This document shows positions 10,117 to 17,852 of a stretch of DNA of 64,000 nucleotides, one piece after another. Under the pieces are notes generated by a model. That model saw only the letters and a program-made list of their open reading frames with translations. It was not told the origin of the DNA and ran no database searches. The number at the start of each line of letters is the position of its first letter. The first letter of the stretch is position 1. The position numbers and the translations under genes are program-made. Origin of the DNA: Bradyrhizobium nivariense (GTDB lineage: Bacteria > Pseudomonadota > Alphaproteobacteria > Rhizobiales > Xanthobacteraceae); assembly GCF_029846715.1 (NCBI RefSeq), contig NZ_JARVWW010000001.1:774069-838068 (forward strand), in the 5' to 3' direction.

Positions 10117-10908
10117 ATGATGGAGCACGCAACCAGAGTTGGTAATCGCCTGTTAGCTGCGTTACCGCCGGCCGACTTCGCTTTGCTTGCACCGCATTTG
10201 CGGAAAGTACCGCTCCTGCACGACGCAGTCCTGGTTCGATCGGGCGACCGGATCGAACACCTCTACTTCCCCTGCAGCGGCGCGATCGCCCTCATCATGG
10301 AGATGCCGAACGGACAAACGGCCGCAACCGCGGTGATCGGCAACGACGGCGTCATCGGACTCATGACGGCGCTCGGGCCCGTCCGATCCCCCCTGACCGC
10401 GGTTGTCCGCGTGGCCGGGACCGCACTGCAGATCTCGCCCGCGCGATTTCACGCGATGCTCGAACGCAGTCCCGCCGTCGCAAGCGCGGTTCAGATTGTC
10501 ACCAGGGCGATGATGACGCAATTCCTGCACGTCGCGGCCTGCAATGCGCTGCACTCCGTCGAAGCGCGCCTCGCCCGCTGGCTGCTGCACATTCACGATC
10601 GGACGGATGGCGGTGACGTCCTGCCCTTGACCCAGGAAACGTTGTCGGAATTGCTCGGCGTCCGGCGTACCACGGTCACGCACGTCGTGAGTGCACTTCG
10701 AACATCAAGGGCGATCAAATCCAATCGACGCGGCCAACTCGAGATCGACAGGCAACGGCTCCAGGTCGTCGCATGCGAGTGCTACAAGGTGATGAGCCGC
10801 AGGATCGATCGGATCGTTTCGCAGGATGCGTTAAGGCTCCTTCACGCCGCGCCGGCGCGCGACGGCTGCCCGCCCCCGGACTTCCCGTTCGCCAAGGCCG
10901 ACTCGTAA
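10117..10908 (+). CDS. Crp/Fnr-family transcriptional regulator
   Basis: The 263-residue protein has an N-terminal cyclic-nucleotide-binding-like beta-roll (about residues 15-130; VLVRSGDRIEHLYFPCSGAIAL read in parts). A Crp-type winged helix follows at about 150-225 with LTQETLSELLGVRRTTVTHV as the recognition region. It lacks the Cys cluster of oxygen-sensing FNR and the Arg-Ser pocket of classical cAMP binders, so the effector is unknown. An EcfG promoter lies upstream, so it is probably a secondary regulator within the general stress response. Its 3' end overlaps the convergent 75-aa gene by 67 bp. Confidence 0.9.
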   Translation: MMEHATRVGNRLLAALPPADFALLAPHLRKVPLLHDAVLVRSGDRIEHLYFPCSGAIALIMEMPNGQTAATAVIGNDGVIGLMTALGPVRSPLTAVVRVAGTALQISPARFHAMLERSPAVASAVQIVTRAMMTQFLHVAACNALHSVEARLARWLLHIHDRTDGGDVLPLTQETLSELLGVRRTTVTHVVSALRTSRAIKSNRRGQLEIDRQRLQVVACECYKVMSRRIDRIVSQDALRLLHAAPARDGCPPPDFPFAKADS

Positions 10909-11069
10909 ACCCAGGCCTCCCTGGCGAACCACTCGTGCGTCGCCGCGCACATCCGGCAATAGGTGCGCGAAAAGAACACAGTACTGCAGCGAAACCTTTC
11001 GCCATCCATCTCGATGCCCGTTGGAATTGCGCTCCCCGTTTCCGGACACTTGATCATCACCATACCCAT
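10842..11069 (-). CDS. Small cysteine-containing hypothetical protein (75 aa)
   Basis: The frame reads MGMVMIKCPETGSAIPTGIE and later CRMCAATHEWFAREAW. The spacing C-P-x-T-G...C-x2-C resembles a rudimentary zinc-binding or Cys-knuckle fold seen in small Rhizobiales proteins. ATG 11069 is preceded by GGAGG at 9 bp. The last 67 bp are antisense to the end of the Crp/Fnr gene, so the C-terminal tail (GKSGGGQPSRAG) is constrained by that overlap. No function can be assigned. Confidence 0.62.
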   Translation of the reverse strand: MGMVMIKCPETGSAIPTGIEMDGERFRCSTVFFSRTYCRMCAATHEWFAREAWVYESALANGKSGGGQPSRAGAA

Positions 11070-11187
11070 CCTGATTTCCCTCCAGCTTGGCATCACCTCA
11101 CGGCGAGGCTGGCCGCCACCGGCTGGACGGCGTCTCTTCTCGCGAAGACGCTCGTCCAGCCGATCCACGCGGCCAGTAGCTTCGATT

Positions 11188-11679
11188 TTAAGCAGCCCTA
11201 TGCAGAACCCGGTTGAAGCTGTTCTTGATCGGCTCGGCCGTCTCGGTCGCGGCCTTCTGGGCCAGATCCCAAAGCTCCCGATTCTGGGCGGAAGCCGCTT
11301 CAAAGGTCTTGCGGCCGTGAGCGCTGGAGAGGCTCACGAGGTCCGCAAACGACCTCGCGTCTGCAAGCTGGGAGAGGAATTCCAGCGCGGAGCTGGTATT
11401 GGCGTTGGATATTTCGATGACCTTGGTGCCGTAATCGGCGGCACGCTTGGCATTGGTCGAACAGGCGTCGCAGAGAGCTCCGGTGATCTCCTCGGAAGTC
11501 GCCTTCATCTGCTCGAAATTTGCCTTGGCCCGCGTGGCGGCCGGCGCGGCGAGATCGCCGAAGATCGCCTGGATGTTGAAAAACGGTAGGTCGAACTTGA
11601 AGTTTGCATTTCCGTTCGCCGTCCCATTCAGCGGAGCGGCATTCGTCTCGGCTTTCACATTGGCATCACTCACGGGCAT
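11188..11679 (-). CDS. Phasin family protein
   Basis: The 163-residue protein is predicted nearly all alpha-helical. Residues 45-160 match the phasin_2 pattern: ATRAKANFEQMKATSEEITG, then a segment ADYGTKVIEISNANTSSALEF and SAHGRKTFEAASAQNRELWDLAQK. Phasins coat polyhydroxybutyrate granules and control their size and surface. AAAGGA precedes ATG 11679. The gene stands alone behind a 500-bp gap. Family assignment is strong; binding to granules is inferred. Confidence 0.88.
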   Translation of the reverse strand: MPVSDANVKAETNAAPLNGTANGNANFKFDLPFFNIQAIFGDLAAPAATRAKANFEQMKATSEEITGALCDACSTNAKRAADYGTKVIEISNANTSSALEFLSQLADARSFADLVSLSSAHGRKTFEAASAQNRELWDLAQKAATETAEPIKNSFNRVLHRAA

Positions 11680-11998
11680 TCATCCTTTCAAGCGAAACTA
11701 GATAATGGATTGAAGACTCCCCGACGCGCCCAGGTGCGTACTGCACCGGGACACCAGTGCCCCTACTTTCACGATGGTGGGATGCTGCTGCGGATAAGCC
11801 GCTCTCGCCCCCTGCCGGAGCCAACTATGGCCGACGAAGGTCGAAGCTTCGGTTCGCTTTCGGACTCTTGACTTGAATTAATTCGAATCATGTGTTGCTG
11901 CGGCGCAGGCAGCATTCTGCACCTTTGAAGTTGCTGCCATTGCACGCGCCAACTTAAGATCAGCGCCGGCGAGCTGTTCAGAGCCGTCGATCCCGTAG

Positions 11999-12133
11999 CT
12001 ATCTGAGCCGGAATGTTCTGCCGCTTGCGCAATCGGCAGGTCGGCCTGCAGCGGTCCCTGTGCAACAAATTGGCCGGTCGCACGTGGGCTGACGGTGTAT
12101 GAGGAGGCTGCGGTCGTTCTCGTTTCGACGTGA
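11999..12133 (+). pseudogene. Remnant of a PF03640-type exported protein gene
   Basis: One frame, closed upstream by a stop at 11996, encodes GRSACSGPCATNWPV. This matches GKSACNGPCATNWPV in the intact PF03640 gene at 12850-13239. The next residues, ARGLTVYEE, instead resemble the C-terminal end of the PAS_5 protein (ARGLMVYEG). No start, signal peptide or second repeat is present. It looks like a chimeric, decayed fragment. The rest of 11680-11998 shows no gene I can support. Confidence 0.45.
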
Positions 12134-12180
12134 GCGAGCGCCGCTATCTCGATGCAGCCTCTCACCTGGACGAAACGACC

Positions 12181-12609
12181 ATGCCCGATATCATCAATTT
12201 CGGCTCGCTTCAGCTCCGCTTCCTGCACAGCAAGGATGACACCGGTGGCAGTGTCGATATCTTCGAAATGACGTTGCAGCCGAATGCGCGGATGCCGATC
12301 CCGCATTATCACGACCGCTGGGACGAAACGATCTACGGGTTGTCCGGCGTCTCGACCTGGACGATCGACGGCCAGCAGAACGATCTCGCCCCCGGAGCCT
12401 CAGTCTTCATCAAGCGCGGCATCGTGCACGGCTTTACCAACCGTTCGACGGGGCCTGCGACCTGCCTGTGCATCCTGAGCCCCGGGGTGCTGGGACCACG
12501 ATATTTCACCGAGATGGCCGCGCTCCTGTCGGCCGGCGCGCCACCCGATCCCGCGAAGATGAAAGAGACGATGCTGCGCTATGGACTGGTGCCGGCGCCG
12601 GCTGCGTGA
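12181..12609 (+). CDS. Cupin-domain protein
   Basis: The 142-residue product is a single cupin barrel. Motif 1 is PIPHYHDRWDETIYGLSG (about residues 38-55), giving two His and one Glu ligand; motif 2 is PGASVFIKRGIVHGFTN with the last His (about residue 86). A bound metal is therefore likely. ATG 12181 is used; a GTG 51 bp earlier would add an atypical tail. The family covers sugar isomerases, dioxygenases and small regulators, so the reaction is not predicted. Confidence 0.85.
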   Translation: MPDIINFGSLQLRFLHSKDDTGGSVDIFEMTLQPNARMPIPHYHDRWDETIYGLSGVSTWTIDGQQNDLAPGASVFIKRGIVHGFTNRSTGPATCLCILSPGVLGPRYFTEMAALLSAGAPPDPAKMKETMLRYGLVPAPAA

Positions 12610-12724
12610 TCGGAACGTCGCAGGCATCGCGCCTCTGCGCGATCAGGATGCGCCCCTGCCTCCCCCGCAAGCGCCCGCTAGCGGGAGAGGTGAAGCGAGC
12701 ACGCGGTCCAGTCGATCTAACCCA

Positions 12725-12840
12725 CCGGTCCCTGCGCTAAAGCGCGATGAGATGAAGATGAATCATCATCGCGCTTTAGGTTGTTGTTTGAGCATGATCT
12801 TTTCGGAAAACCGCTTTGCACTTTTCCGGTCCCTGCGCTA
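12725..12840. repeat. Rhizobiales intergenic repeat with duplicated 15-bp end
   Basis: An AAAGCGCGATGA / TCATCGCGCTTT stem is followed by a GAGCATGATCTTTTCGGAAA segment, familiar from many Bradyrhizobium spacers. CCGGTCCCTGCGCTA occurs perfectly at 12725-12739 and again at 12826-12840, flanking the unit as a direct repeat 101 bp apart. Confidence 0.75.
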
Positions 12841-12849
12841 GCGAATCCA

Positions 12850-13239
12850 TCACGGCATCGCCAGATGCCAGGCGCCGTTCAGAAAGCCGTCGCCGGTGAT
12901 GTCGCCGGGCTTCGTATCCTTGGCGAAGGTGTAGAGCGGCTTGCCTTTGTAGGCCCACTGCTTCGAGCCGTCGTCGCGCATGATGACGGTGTAACCGTCG
13001 GCCGCAGCATCGCTGGCCTCGGCCTTCAGCACCGGCCAGTTGGTCGCACACGGACCGTTGCAGGCGGACTTGCCGTCCGCGTCCTTGTCGAAAGTATAGA
13101 GCGACATGCCCTTGGCGTCGGTGAGCACGTTGCCCTTGTCGGTCTTGCCGGTCTTGGCCGGCGACGCGGCGAATGCGGCGGGAACCATCGCGAGCGATAT
13201 TGCGAGCGTGAGCGCGAGGCGGATCGAGGAAGTCGTCAT
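12850..13239 (-). CDS. Secreted PF03640 (YxYxD-repeat) protein
   Basis: The 129-residue protein has a cleavable signal peptide (residues 1-25, ending AAFAA). It then carries two copies of the family repeat, SLYTFDKDADGKSACNGPC and PLYTFAKDTKPGD. The Cys pair CNGPC is typical. This family is periplasmic or a lipoprotein; here no lipobox Cys follows the signal, so it is probably soluble. ATG 13239 has AGGAGA at 6 bp. Function unknown. A decayed relative lies at 11999-12133. Confidence 0.85.
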   Translation of the reverse strand: MTTSSIRLALTLAISLAMVPAAFAASPAKTGKTDKGNVLTDAKGMSLYTFDKDADGKSACNGPCATNWPVLKAEASDAAADGYTVIMRDDGSKQWAYKGKPLYTFAKDTKPGDITGDGFLNGAWHLAMP

Positions 13240-13385
13240 GGTCTCTCCTGTCATGCATTGGGCTTGCATGGGTAGGACGCCGCGCGAGCCGTCGTATTCC
13301 TGCAACGGAGGCAAAGATATTTTTTGCTGCGCGGATCGTCGCATCGGAATAAACCGGGATGATAGAGACGGAACGACGGATCCAG

Positions 13386-13892
13386 ATGAGCAAGCCGCAT
13401 TGGCGTCCCGCGCGCGCCTCCGACCTGCCGGCGATCAGCGCGATCGCAGCGCGCATCCACCCTGATCTGCCTGAACGCTCCGAGGTGTTCGCGGAAAAGA
13501 TGCGGCTCTATCCTGACGGCTGCCGCGTGCTTGCCGCAGATGACGGGATCGTCGGCTACGGACTCACCCATCCCTGGACGCAGCACCGGATTCCGCCGCT
13601 CGACGGCTTCCTCGAACAACTGCCCGGTCATGCGGATTGCCTCTATGTGCACGACGTCGCCGTGCTGCCCGACTTTCGCGGCGGCGTCGCGCGCGACTAT
13701 GTCGTGGCGATCGAGCAACTCGCGCGCGCGTCAGGGATCGCGACGCTCGCATTGGTGTCGGTCTACGCCACGCAGCCGCTGTGGCAACGTCTCGGCTTTC
13801 GGCCAGTCACGGCGGATGCGGAGCTGCGTGAAGAGCTTGCGTCCTACGGCGTCAGCGCGACCTATATGCTGCGCGACCTCGCTGCGACGTAA
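13386..13892 (+). CDS. GNAT-family N-acetyltransferase
   Basis: The 168-residue product follows the GNAT fold from WRPARASDLPAISAIA at the start to the acetyl-CoA region VHDVAVLPDFRGGVARDYV (about residues 90-108). It ends with PLWQRLGFRPV, the common last strand. The pyrophosphate loop is RGGVA rather than the usual RxxGxG/A. Substrate is unknown. ATG 13386 is chosen; an ATG nine codons earlier is possible. It is divergent from the PF03640 gene and convergent with the helicase. Confidence 0.85.
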   Translation: MSKPHWRPARASDLPAISAIAARIHPDLPERSEVFAEKMRLYPDGCRVLAADDGIVGYGLTHPWTQHRIPPLDGFLEQLPGHADCLYVHDVAVLPDFRGGVARDYVVAIEQLARASGIATLALVSVYATQPLWQRLGFRPVTADAELREELASYGVSATYMLRDLAAT

Positions 13893-13943
13893 CGTCCCTG
13901 CCCGGCCAGCCCGGCTCACGCAGGCGCTCTGTAGGACGGCAGT

Positions 13944-15935
13944 TCAGCCCCGATATTTCTTCTTCGCCTTCTTTCCCGACGCGCCCTTCTCAGACCACGG
14001 CGTGACCGAAGGCGGCTCTGCGTGGCCGGGCTTGTTCTTATGCTTCTTTTTCTTGCCGAAAGAAGGAGCATCGTCGAATTTCGGCGCTCGCTCGCCATGA
14101 GCCTTGCCGCGTGGCTTGAATTCACCCGCGTCGCGCCCGCGATCGTCGCGACGTCCACCATGATCGCCGTCGCCGCTCTCGCGCCGAGGCGGCTTTGACC
14201 GCTCTTCCGGAGGCGCTTGCCGCTGCGGCGCATCCGCCATCGATTCGAGGCGGATATTGTCTTCCTTGTCCGGACGCTTGATCTTGGCAGCGAAGGATTC
14301 CGCGACGCGCTCGGAAATTTCGAACTCGGTCGTCGTGTCCATGATCTTGATGGCGCCGATGTCGCCCTTGTCAATGCCGCCACGACGGCAAATCATCGGC
14401 AAGAGCCAGCGCGCTTCCGCGTTCTTTTTTCGTCCGATGTTGGCCCGGAACCAGACGCTGCCCTCCGCCATGCCATGTTTCGACGACGATTTTCCCGATT
14501 TGGGTCGAGCCCTTTCTGGGCGATCGTCGCCGCGCGAAGCGCGGACATCGTCGCGCGGCGTACGAAAATCGTCGCGCGGCGTGCGGGCATCGTTGCGGCC
14601 GCGATCGTCGCGCGGCCGGCTGCTCCGCTCGCCGGGATCGATGATGTCTTCGGGCGACGGCAGCCGCGCGCGATAGAGCCGTGCGAGTGACGCGGCGATA
14701 TCCTCAGCCGACCGCTCGGCCAACAGGGCCTGCGCCAGCGCCAGATCGTCGGCGGTCGTCTCTTCCGTGAACAACACGTCCTTCATACGCTCGTGATCGA
14801 GCTTGCGGATCTCATCCGGCTGCGGCGCGGTCCCCCAGACCGCGTCGATCCCCGAGCTATTCAGCAGCATTTCCGCACGCCGCCGCCGCACGGGCGGCAC
14901 CAGCAGGATACTCGTCCCCTTGCGGCCCGCGCGGCCGGTACGGCCCGAGCGATGCTGCATGACCTCGGCGTCGTTGGGCAGGTCGGCGTGAATGACGAGG
15001 TCGAGGCTCGGCAGGTCGATGCCGCGGGCGGCGACGTCGGTCGCCACGCAGACGCGCGAACGTCCGTCCCGCAGCGACTGCAGCGCCGTGGTTCGCTCGT
15101 TCTGCGTCAATTCGCCCGATAGCGCGACCACGGAGAAGCCGCGCTCCAGCAGCGCCGCCTGCAAATGCCTGACGTGATCGCGGGTGCTGCAGAACACCAG
15201 AGCGCTCGGCGCCTCGTAGAAGCGCAACACGTTGACGACCGCGTGCTCGGCATCGCCGGGCGCGATCCGGATCGCGCGGTACTCGATATCGGCGTGTCCG
15301 CCTTCGTCGCCGGCGACCTCGATCCGAAACGCCTGCTGTTGGTACTGCTTGGCCAGCGCGACGATGCCGCGCGGGAATGTCGCCGAGAACATCAGGGTGC
15401 GGCGCGTGTCCGGCGTGGTCTTGAGGATGAACTCCATGTCCTCGCGAAAGCCGAGATTGAGCATCTCGTCGGCCTCGTCGAGCACGACGACCTTCAACTC
15501 GGAGATATCGAGACGGCCGCGGCGCAAATGATCGCACAATCGGCCGGGCGTGCCGACGACGATGTGGGCGCCCGCGGCAAGCTCGCGCTGCTCGCGCCGC
15601 GGGTCCATGCCGCCGACGCAGGAGACGACGCGTCCGCTTGCATGCTCGTACAGCCACGCCAGCTCGCGATGGACCTGCAAGGCAAGCTCGCGGGTCGGCG
15701 CCACGATCAGGGCGAGCGGTGCACCCGCCCGCTCGAACCGCTCGGCATCAAGCAGATCCTTGGCCATGGCCAGCCCATAAGCGAGGGTCTTGCCGGAGCC
15801 GGTCTGGGCCGAAACCAGCAGGTCGCGGTCAGTGGCTTCGTCCGTGAGCACGGCGAGCTGAACGGGGGTCGGACGGTCGTAGTTGCGCTCGGCCAAAGCT
15901 CGGGCGAGCGGCGGACTCATGGTCGGGAAAGACAC
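13944..15935 (-). CDS. DEAD-box RNA helicase with DbpA-type RNA-binding domain
   Basis: The 663-residue protein has a DEAD-box helicase core: AQTGSGKT at 43-50, a DEAD box in VVLDEADEMLNLGF near residue 150, SAT near 184, and HRSGRTGRAGR near 325. A DbpA-like domain (WFRANIGRKKNAEARWLLP) lies near residue 490, and a long charged tail of RDDRGR / TPRDD repeats and Lys clusters ends it. The start is GTG 15935 (AAGG 9 bp upstream), because the conserved SFPT...PLARALAERNY begins there. Such enzymes remodel rRNA and help growth in the cold. A 370-bp upstream gap could hold a long 5' leader. Confidence 0.93.
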   Translation of the reverse strand: MSFPTMSPPLARALAERNYDRPTPVQLAVLTDEATDRDLLVSAQTGSGKTLAYGLAMAKDLLDAERFERAGAPLALIVAPTRELALQVHRELAWLYEHASGRVVSCVGGMDPRREQRELAAGAHIVVGTPGRLCDHLRRGRLDISELKVVVLDEADEMLNLGFREDMEFILKTTPDTRRTLMFSATFPRGIVALAKQYQQQAFRIEVAGDEGGHADIEYRAIRIAPGDAEHAVVNVLRFYEAPSALVFCSTRDHVRHLQAALLERGFSVVALSGELTQNERTTALQSLRDGRSRVCVATDVAARGIDLPSLDLVIHADLPNDAEVMQHRSGRTGRAGRKGTSILLVPPVRRRRAEMLLNSSGIDAVWGTAPQPDEIRKLDHERMKDVLFTEETTADDLALAQALLAERSAEDIAASLARLYRARLPSPEDIIDPGERSSRPRDDRGRNDARTPRDDFRTPRDDVRASRGDDRPERARPKSGKSSSKHGMAEGSVWFRANIGRKKNAEARWLLPMICRRGGIDKGDIGAIKIMDTTTEFEISERVAESFAAKIKRPDKEDNIRLESMADAPQRQAPPEERSKPPRRESGDGDHGGRRDDRGRDAGEFKPRGKAHGERAPKFDDAPSFGKKKKHKNKPGHAEPPSVTPWSEKGASGKKAKKKYRG

Positions 15936-16308
15936 GGGATAAAACCTTGGTTGGTCCAGGCGCGGAACGTTGAGCCGCGCGACCTGAAGCTGCGTAGGCG
16001 GCAAATGGTCCAGCCGCACGCGTGGTGATTTGATTTGGATGCTCTTTACGCCAAGCGGGGGCAAAGCACCATGCCTATGACGCATGGCTTTAGCGACACG
16101 GTGAACAGCTCGCGGATGCTCCGTCCGGCGCTTTTGCGCCATTTTACCGTGTCCGGAGACCTTTTGGGCCAAAACAGCAGATTTTCGCGACGATCCCGCC
16201 TAGGTTGCTCGATATCCAACAATCAACTGAATGACGCATACACGTCTTGTCTCGTCGACATTTCGATCCCAAATCGTGCCTCACGAGAGAGCAAGACACG
16301 GGTGAAAC
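15936..16308. other. Divergent promoter region between helicase and cupin genes
   Basis: No gene is supported here. It contains a GGCGC-TTTT-GCGCC hairpin at 16126-16139 and the dyad TTTTGG-G-CCAAAA near 16160. Both could lie in a long 5' untranslated leader of the helicase mRNA, as is known for cold-induced DEAD-box genes, but no transcript start can be read from sequence. Confidence 0.4.
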
Positions 16309-16662
16309 ATGGCCGACGGGATATCCCTTTCAGACAAGCTCGCGACCTTTCAAGACTTCTGGTCTCCGCGCACAATCACCAACTTCAACGACTGCGACGT
16401 GATGGTGGTGAAGGTGAAGGGAGAGTTCACCTGGCACAAGCACGACGACACCGACGATTTCTTTCTCGTCCTGAAAGGCAGTCTGGACATCGAATTGCGG
16501 GATCGCACGGTGACGCTTGGTCCGGGCGAACTCTATGTCGTGCCCAAAGGTGTCGAGCATCGTCCGGTGGCACGCGAGGAGGTCCATCTCCTGCTCATCG
16601 AGCCGACCGGCACGCCGAACACGGGCGAAAAGGCCACCGCCGCGGCGCGCAAGCTCGCATAG
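16309..16662 (+). CDS. Small cupin-domain protein
   Basis: The 117-residue protein is one cupin: WHKHDDTDDFFLVLKG (motif 1, about residues 43-58) and PGELYVVPKGVEHRPVA (motif 2, about 72-88). The His-His-Glu/Asp pattern is close to a functional metal site (HKHDDTDDF with Asp at the Glu position). Unlike the cupin at 12181 it is acidic and short. It could bind a small ligand or be an isomerase; no substrate can be named. Confidence 0.85.
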   Translation: MADGISLSDKLATFQDFWSPRTITNFNDCDVMVVKVKGEFTWHKHDDTDDFFLVLKGSLDIELRDRTVTLGPGELYVVPKGVEHRPVAREEVHLLLIEPTGTPNTGEKATAAARKLA

Positions 16663-16694
16663 AGGGTGGCTCGCTTGTTCTAATCCCCCTTGTT

Positions 16695-17207
16695 TTAATC
16701 CCTGGAGGTCACCAGCCTGCTGAAGCCGCCCGCCAGCCTTGCTCTTGCCCGCGCAAGAGTGTCTTTCGCGGCGCGGCTCAAGGCGCGGATGGCACGCCAG
16801 GCTTCGGTGGCTTGCAGCCATGCTCTCACCTCGGCGAACCTCCCATAGGCCCAGGCGAAAGCCGGGATCCGCATCAGCTTGTCACGCGTGAGATGGAACA
16901 GGCGCTCGACCAGCACGAGCTTGAGCAGCTCGCCGAGGATGAAAGTCACAGCCCCGCTCACGAACTGACCGGTTGCCGCGAGATAGGCCGCCACAGGCTT
17001 GATCGGCTCCAGAATGATCACGGGCACGGAAAACAAGGCGAGCGACGGATAAGGCGGCAGCGATCTGATCCAGGCTCGCAATCGCTTGAATTCGAGATGT
17101 CGCCCAAGCCAGCGCGAAATCGGCCTCGCCACGGCCATGAAGACCGCATCCACCAGGAAGTAGATAGCCGCCAGGATGTAAGTGACCGGTTTCAGGATTC
17201 GCTTCAC
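16695..17207 (-). CDS. Conserved membrane protein of unknown function
   Basis: The 170-residue protein starts VKRILKPVTYILAAIYFLVDAVF and contains LALFSVPVIILEPIKPVAAYLAATG and ILGELLKLVLVERLF. These give about three to four hydrophobic helices, then a basic C-terminus. GTG 17207 has TAGGAGAGG 5 bp upstream, which decides the start over earlier in-frame codons. The pattern is shared by uncharacterised Bradyrhizobium membrane proteins. It stands next to a VOC gene in the same direction. Function unknown. Confidence 0.75.
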   Translation of the reverse strand: MKRILKPVTYILAAIYFLVDAVFMAVARPISRWLGRHLEFKRLRAWIRSLPPYPSLALFSVPVIILEPIKPVAAYLAATGQFVSGAVTFILGELLKLVLVERLFHLTRDKLMRIPAFAWAYGRFAEVRAWLQATEAWRAIRALSRAAKDTLARARARLAGGFSRLVTSRD

Positions 17208-17321
17208 GATACCTCTCCTACGAACTGAAAGCCGGAACTGGGACCTAAGTTTCACCTCGGCGTGAATAACTCGCGGATTTCCGATGGAACTTTTTGGGCA
17301 TCAGCCCGCCTCCCCTGCGTT

Positions 17322-17750
17322 TCAGATCTCCGCATAGATCTCCAAAAGATTGCCGTCGGGGTCGCGGAAGAACAGCGTCCGGTGCCCGAAGGACTGGATC
17401 GTCGGCGGCGACAACAGCGCAACGCCGTGTCGTACGAGTTCATCGGCGCACGCATCGACTTCGGCCGCGGAGACCTTGAATGCCAGTTGCAGCGAGGCAG
17501 TGCCCGCCGGCGTCGGCGCATCGGCCCCGGTCCGGCTCGGCTTTGCAAGAGCCAGCGTGTTGGTGCCCAAGCCGTACTCGATCCAGTTCGGCGAGAGCTC
17601 ACGCAGCAGCGGAAACGCGAGAACCTCCTCGTAGAAGCGGCGCATCGCCGCCATGTCGCGCACGAAGATGACGGTGTAGTCGATTGCGCGGATGGCGTGG
17701 AAGGGGGAGCGCGTGCGTGGGTCTCGTTCGGTTGTCTCGTCCATCATCAT
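17322..17750 (-). CDS. Glyoxalase/VOC-superfamily protein
   Basis: The 142-residue product has the vicinal-oxygen-chelate layout: AIDYTVIFVRDMAAMRRFYEEVLAF at the start (read in parts), and HRTLFFRDPDGNLLEIYAEI at the end, with Glu as the last metal ligand. One domain contributes half of a dimeric metal site, as in dioxygenases, glyoxalase I and resistance proteins. Three consecutive ATG codons at 17742-17750 make the exact start ambiguous. The reaction is not predictable. Confidence 0.87.
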   Translation of the reverse strand: MMMDETTERDPRTRSPFHAIRAIDYTVIFVRDMAAMRRFYEEVLAFPLLRELSPNWIEYGLGTNTLALAKPSRTGADAPTPAGTASLQLAFKVSAAEVDACADELVRHGVALLSPPTIQSFGHRTLFFRDPDGNLLEIYAEI

Positions 17751-17765
17751 GCCCTTTCATCCGCA

Positions 17766-17846
17766 CGTAGCTCGTATGGAGCGTAGCGGAATACGGGGAG
17801 CCACAAGCGAGAACCCCGGATTACGCTGCGCTCCCTCCGGGCTACG
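17766..17846. repeat. Bradyrhizobial palindromic repeat (CGTAGC...GCTACG type)
   Basis: CGTAG-CTCGTATGGAGCGTAGCG at the left mirrors CGCTGCGCTCCCTCCGGGCTACG at the right, with GGGGAGCC/AACCCCGG between. It fills the gap between the alcohol dehydrogenase and VOC genes and is a dispersed palindrome class common in this genus. Confidence 0.7.
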
Positions 17847-17852
17847 AATTTC

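Noticed and set aside
11878..12312. A minus-strand frame with a fairly normal-looking C-terminal part (AAEHSGSDSYGIDG)
   Set aside because: Its start region is antisense to the cupin gene and no ribosome-binding site or family is visible, so I could not support it.
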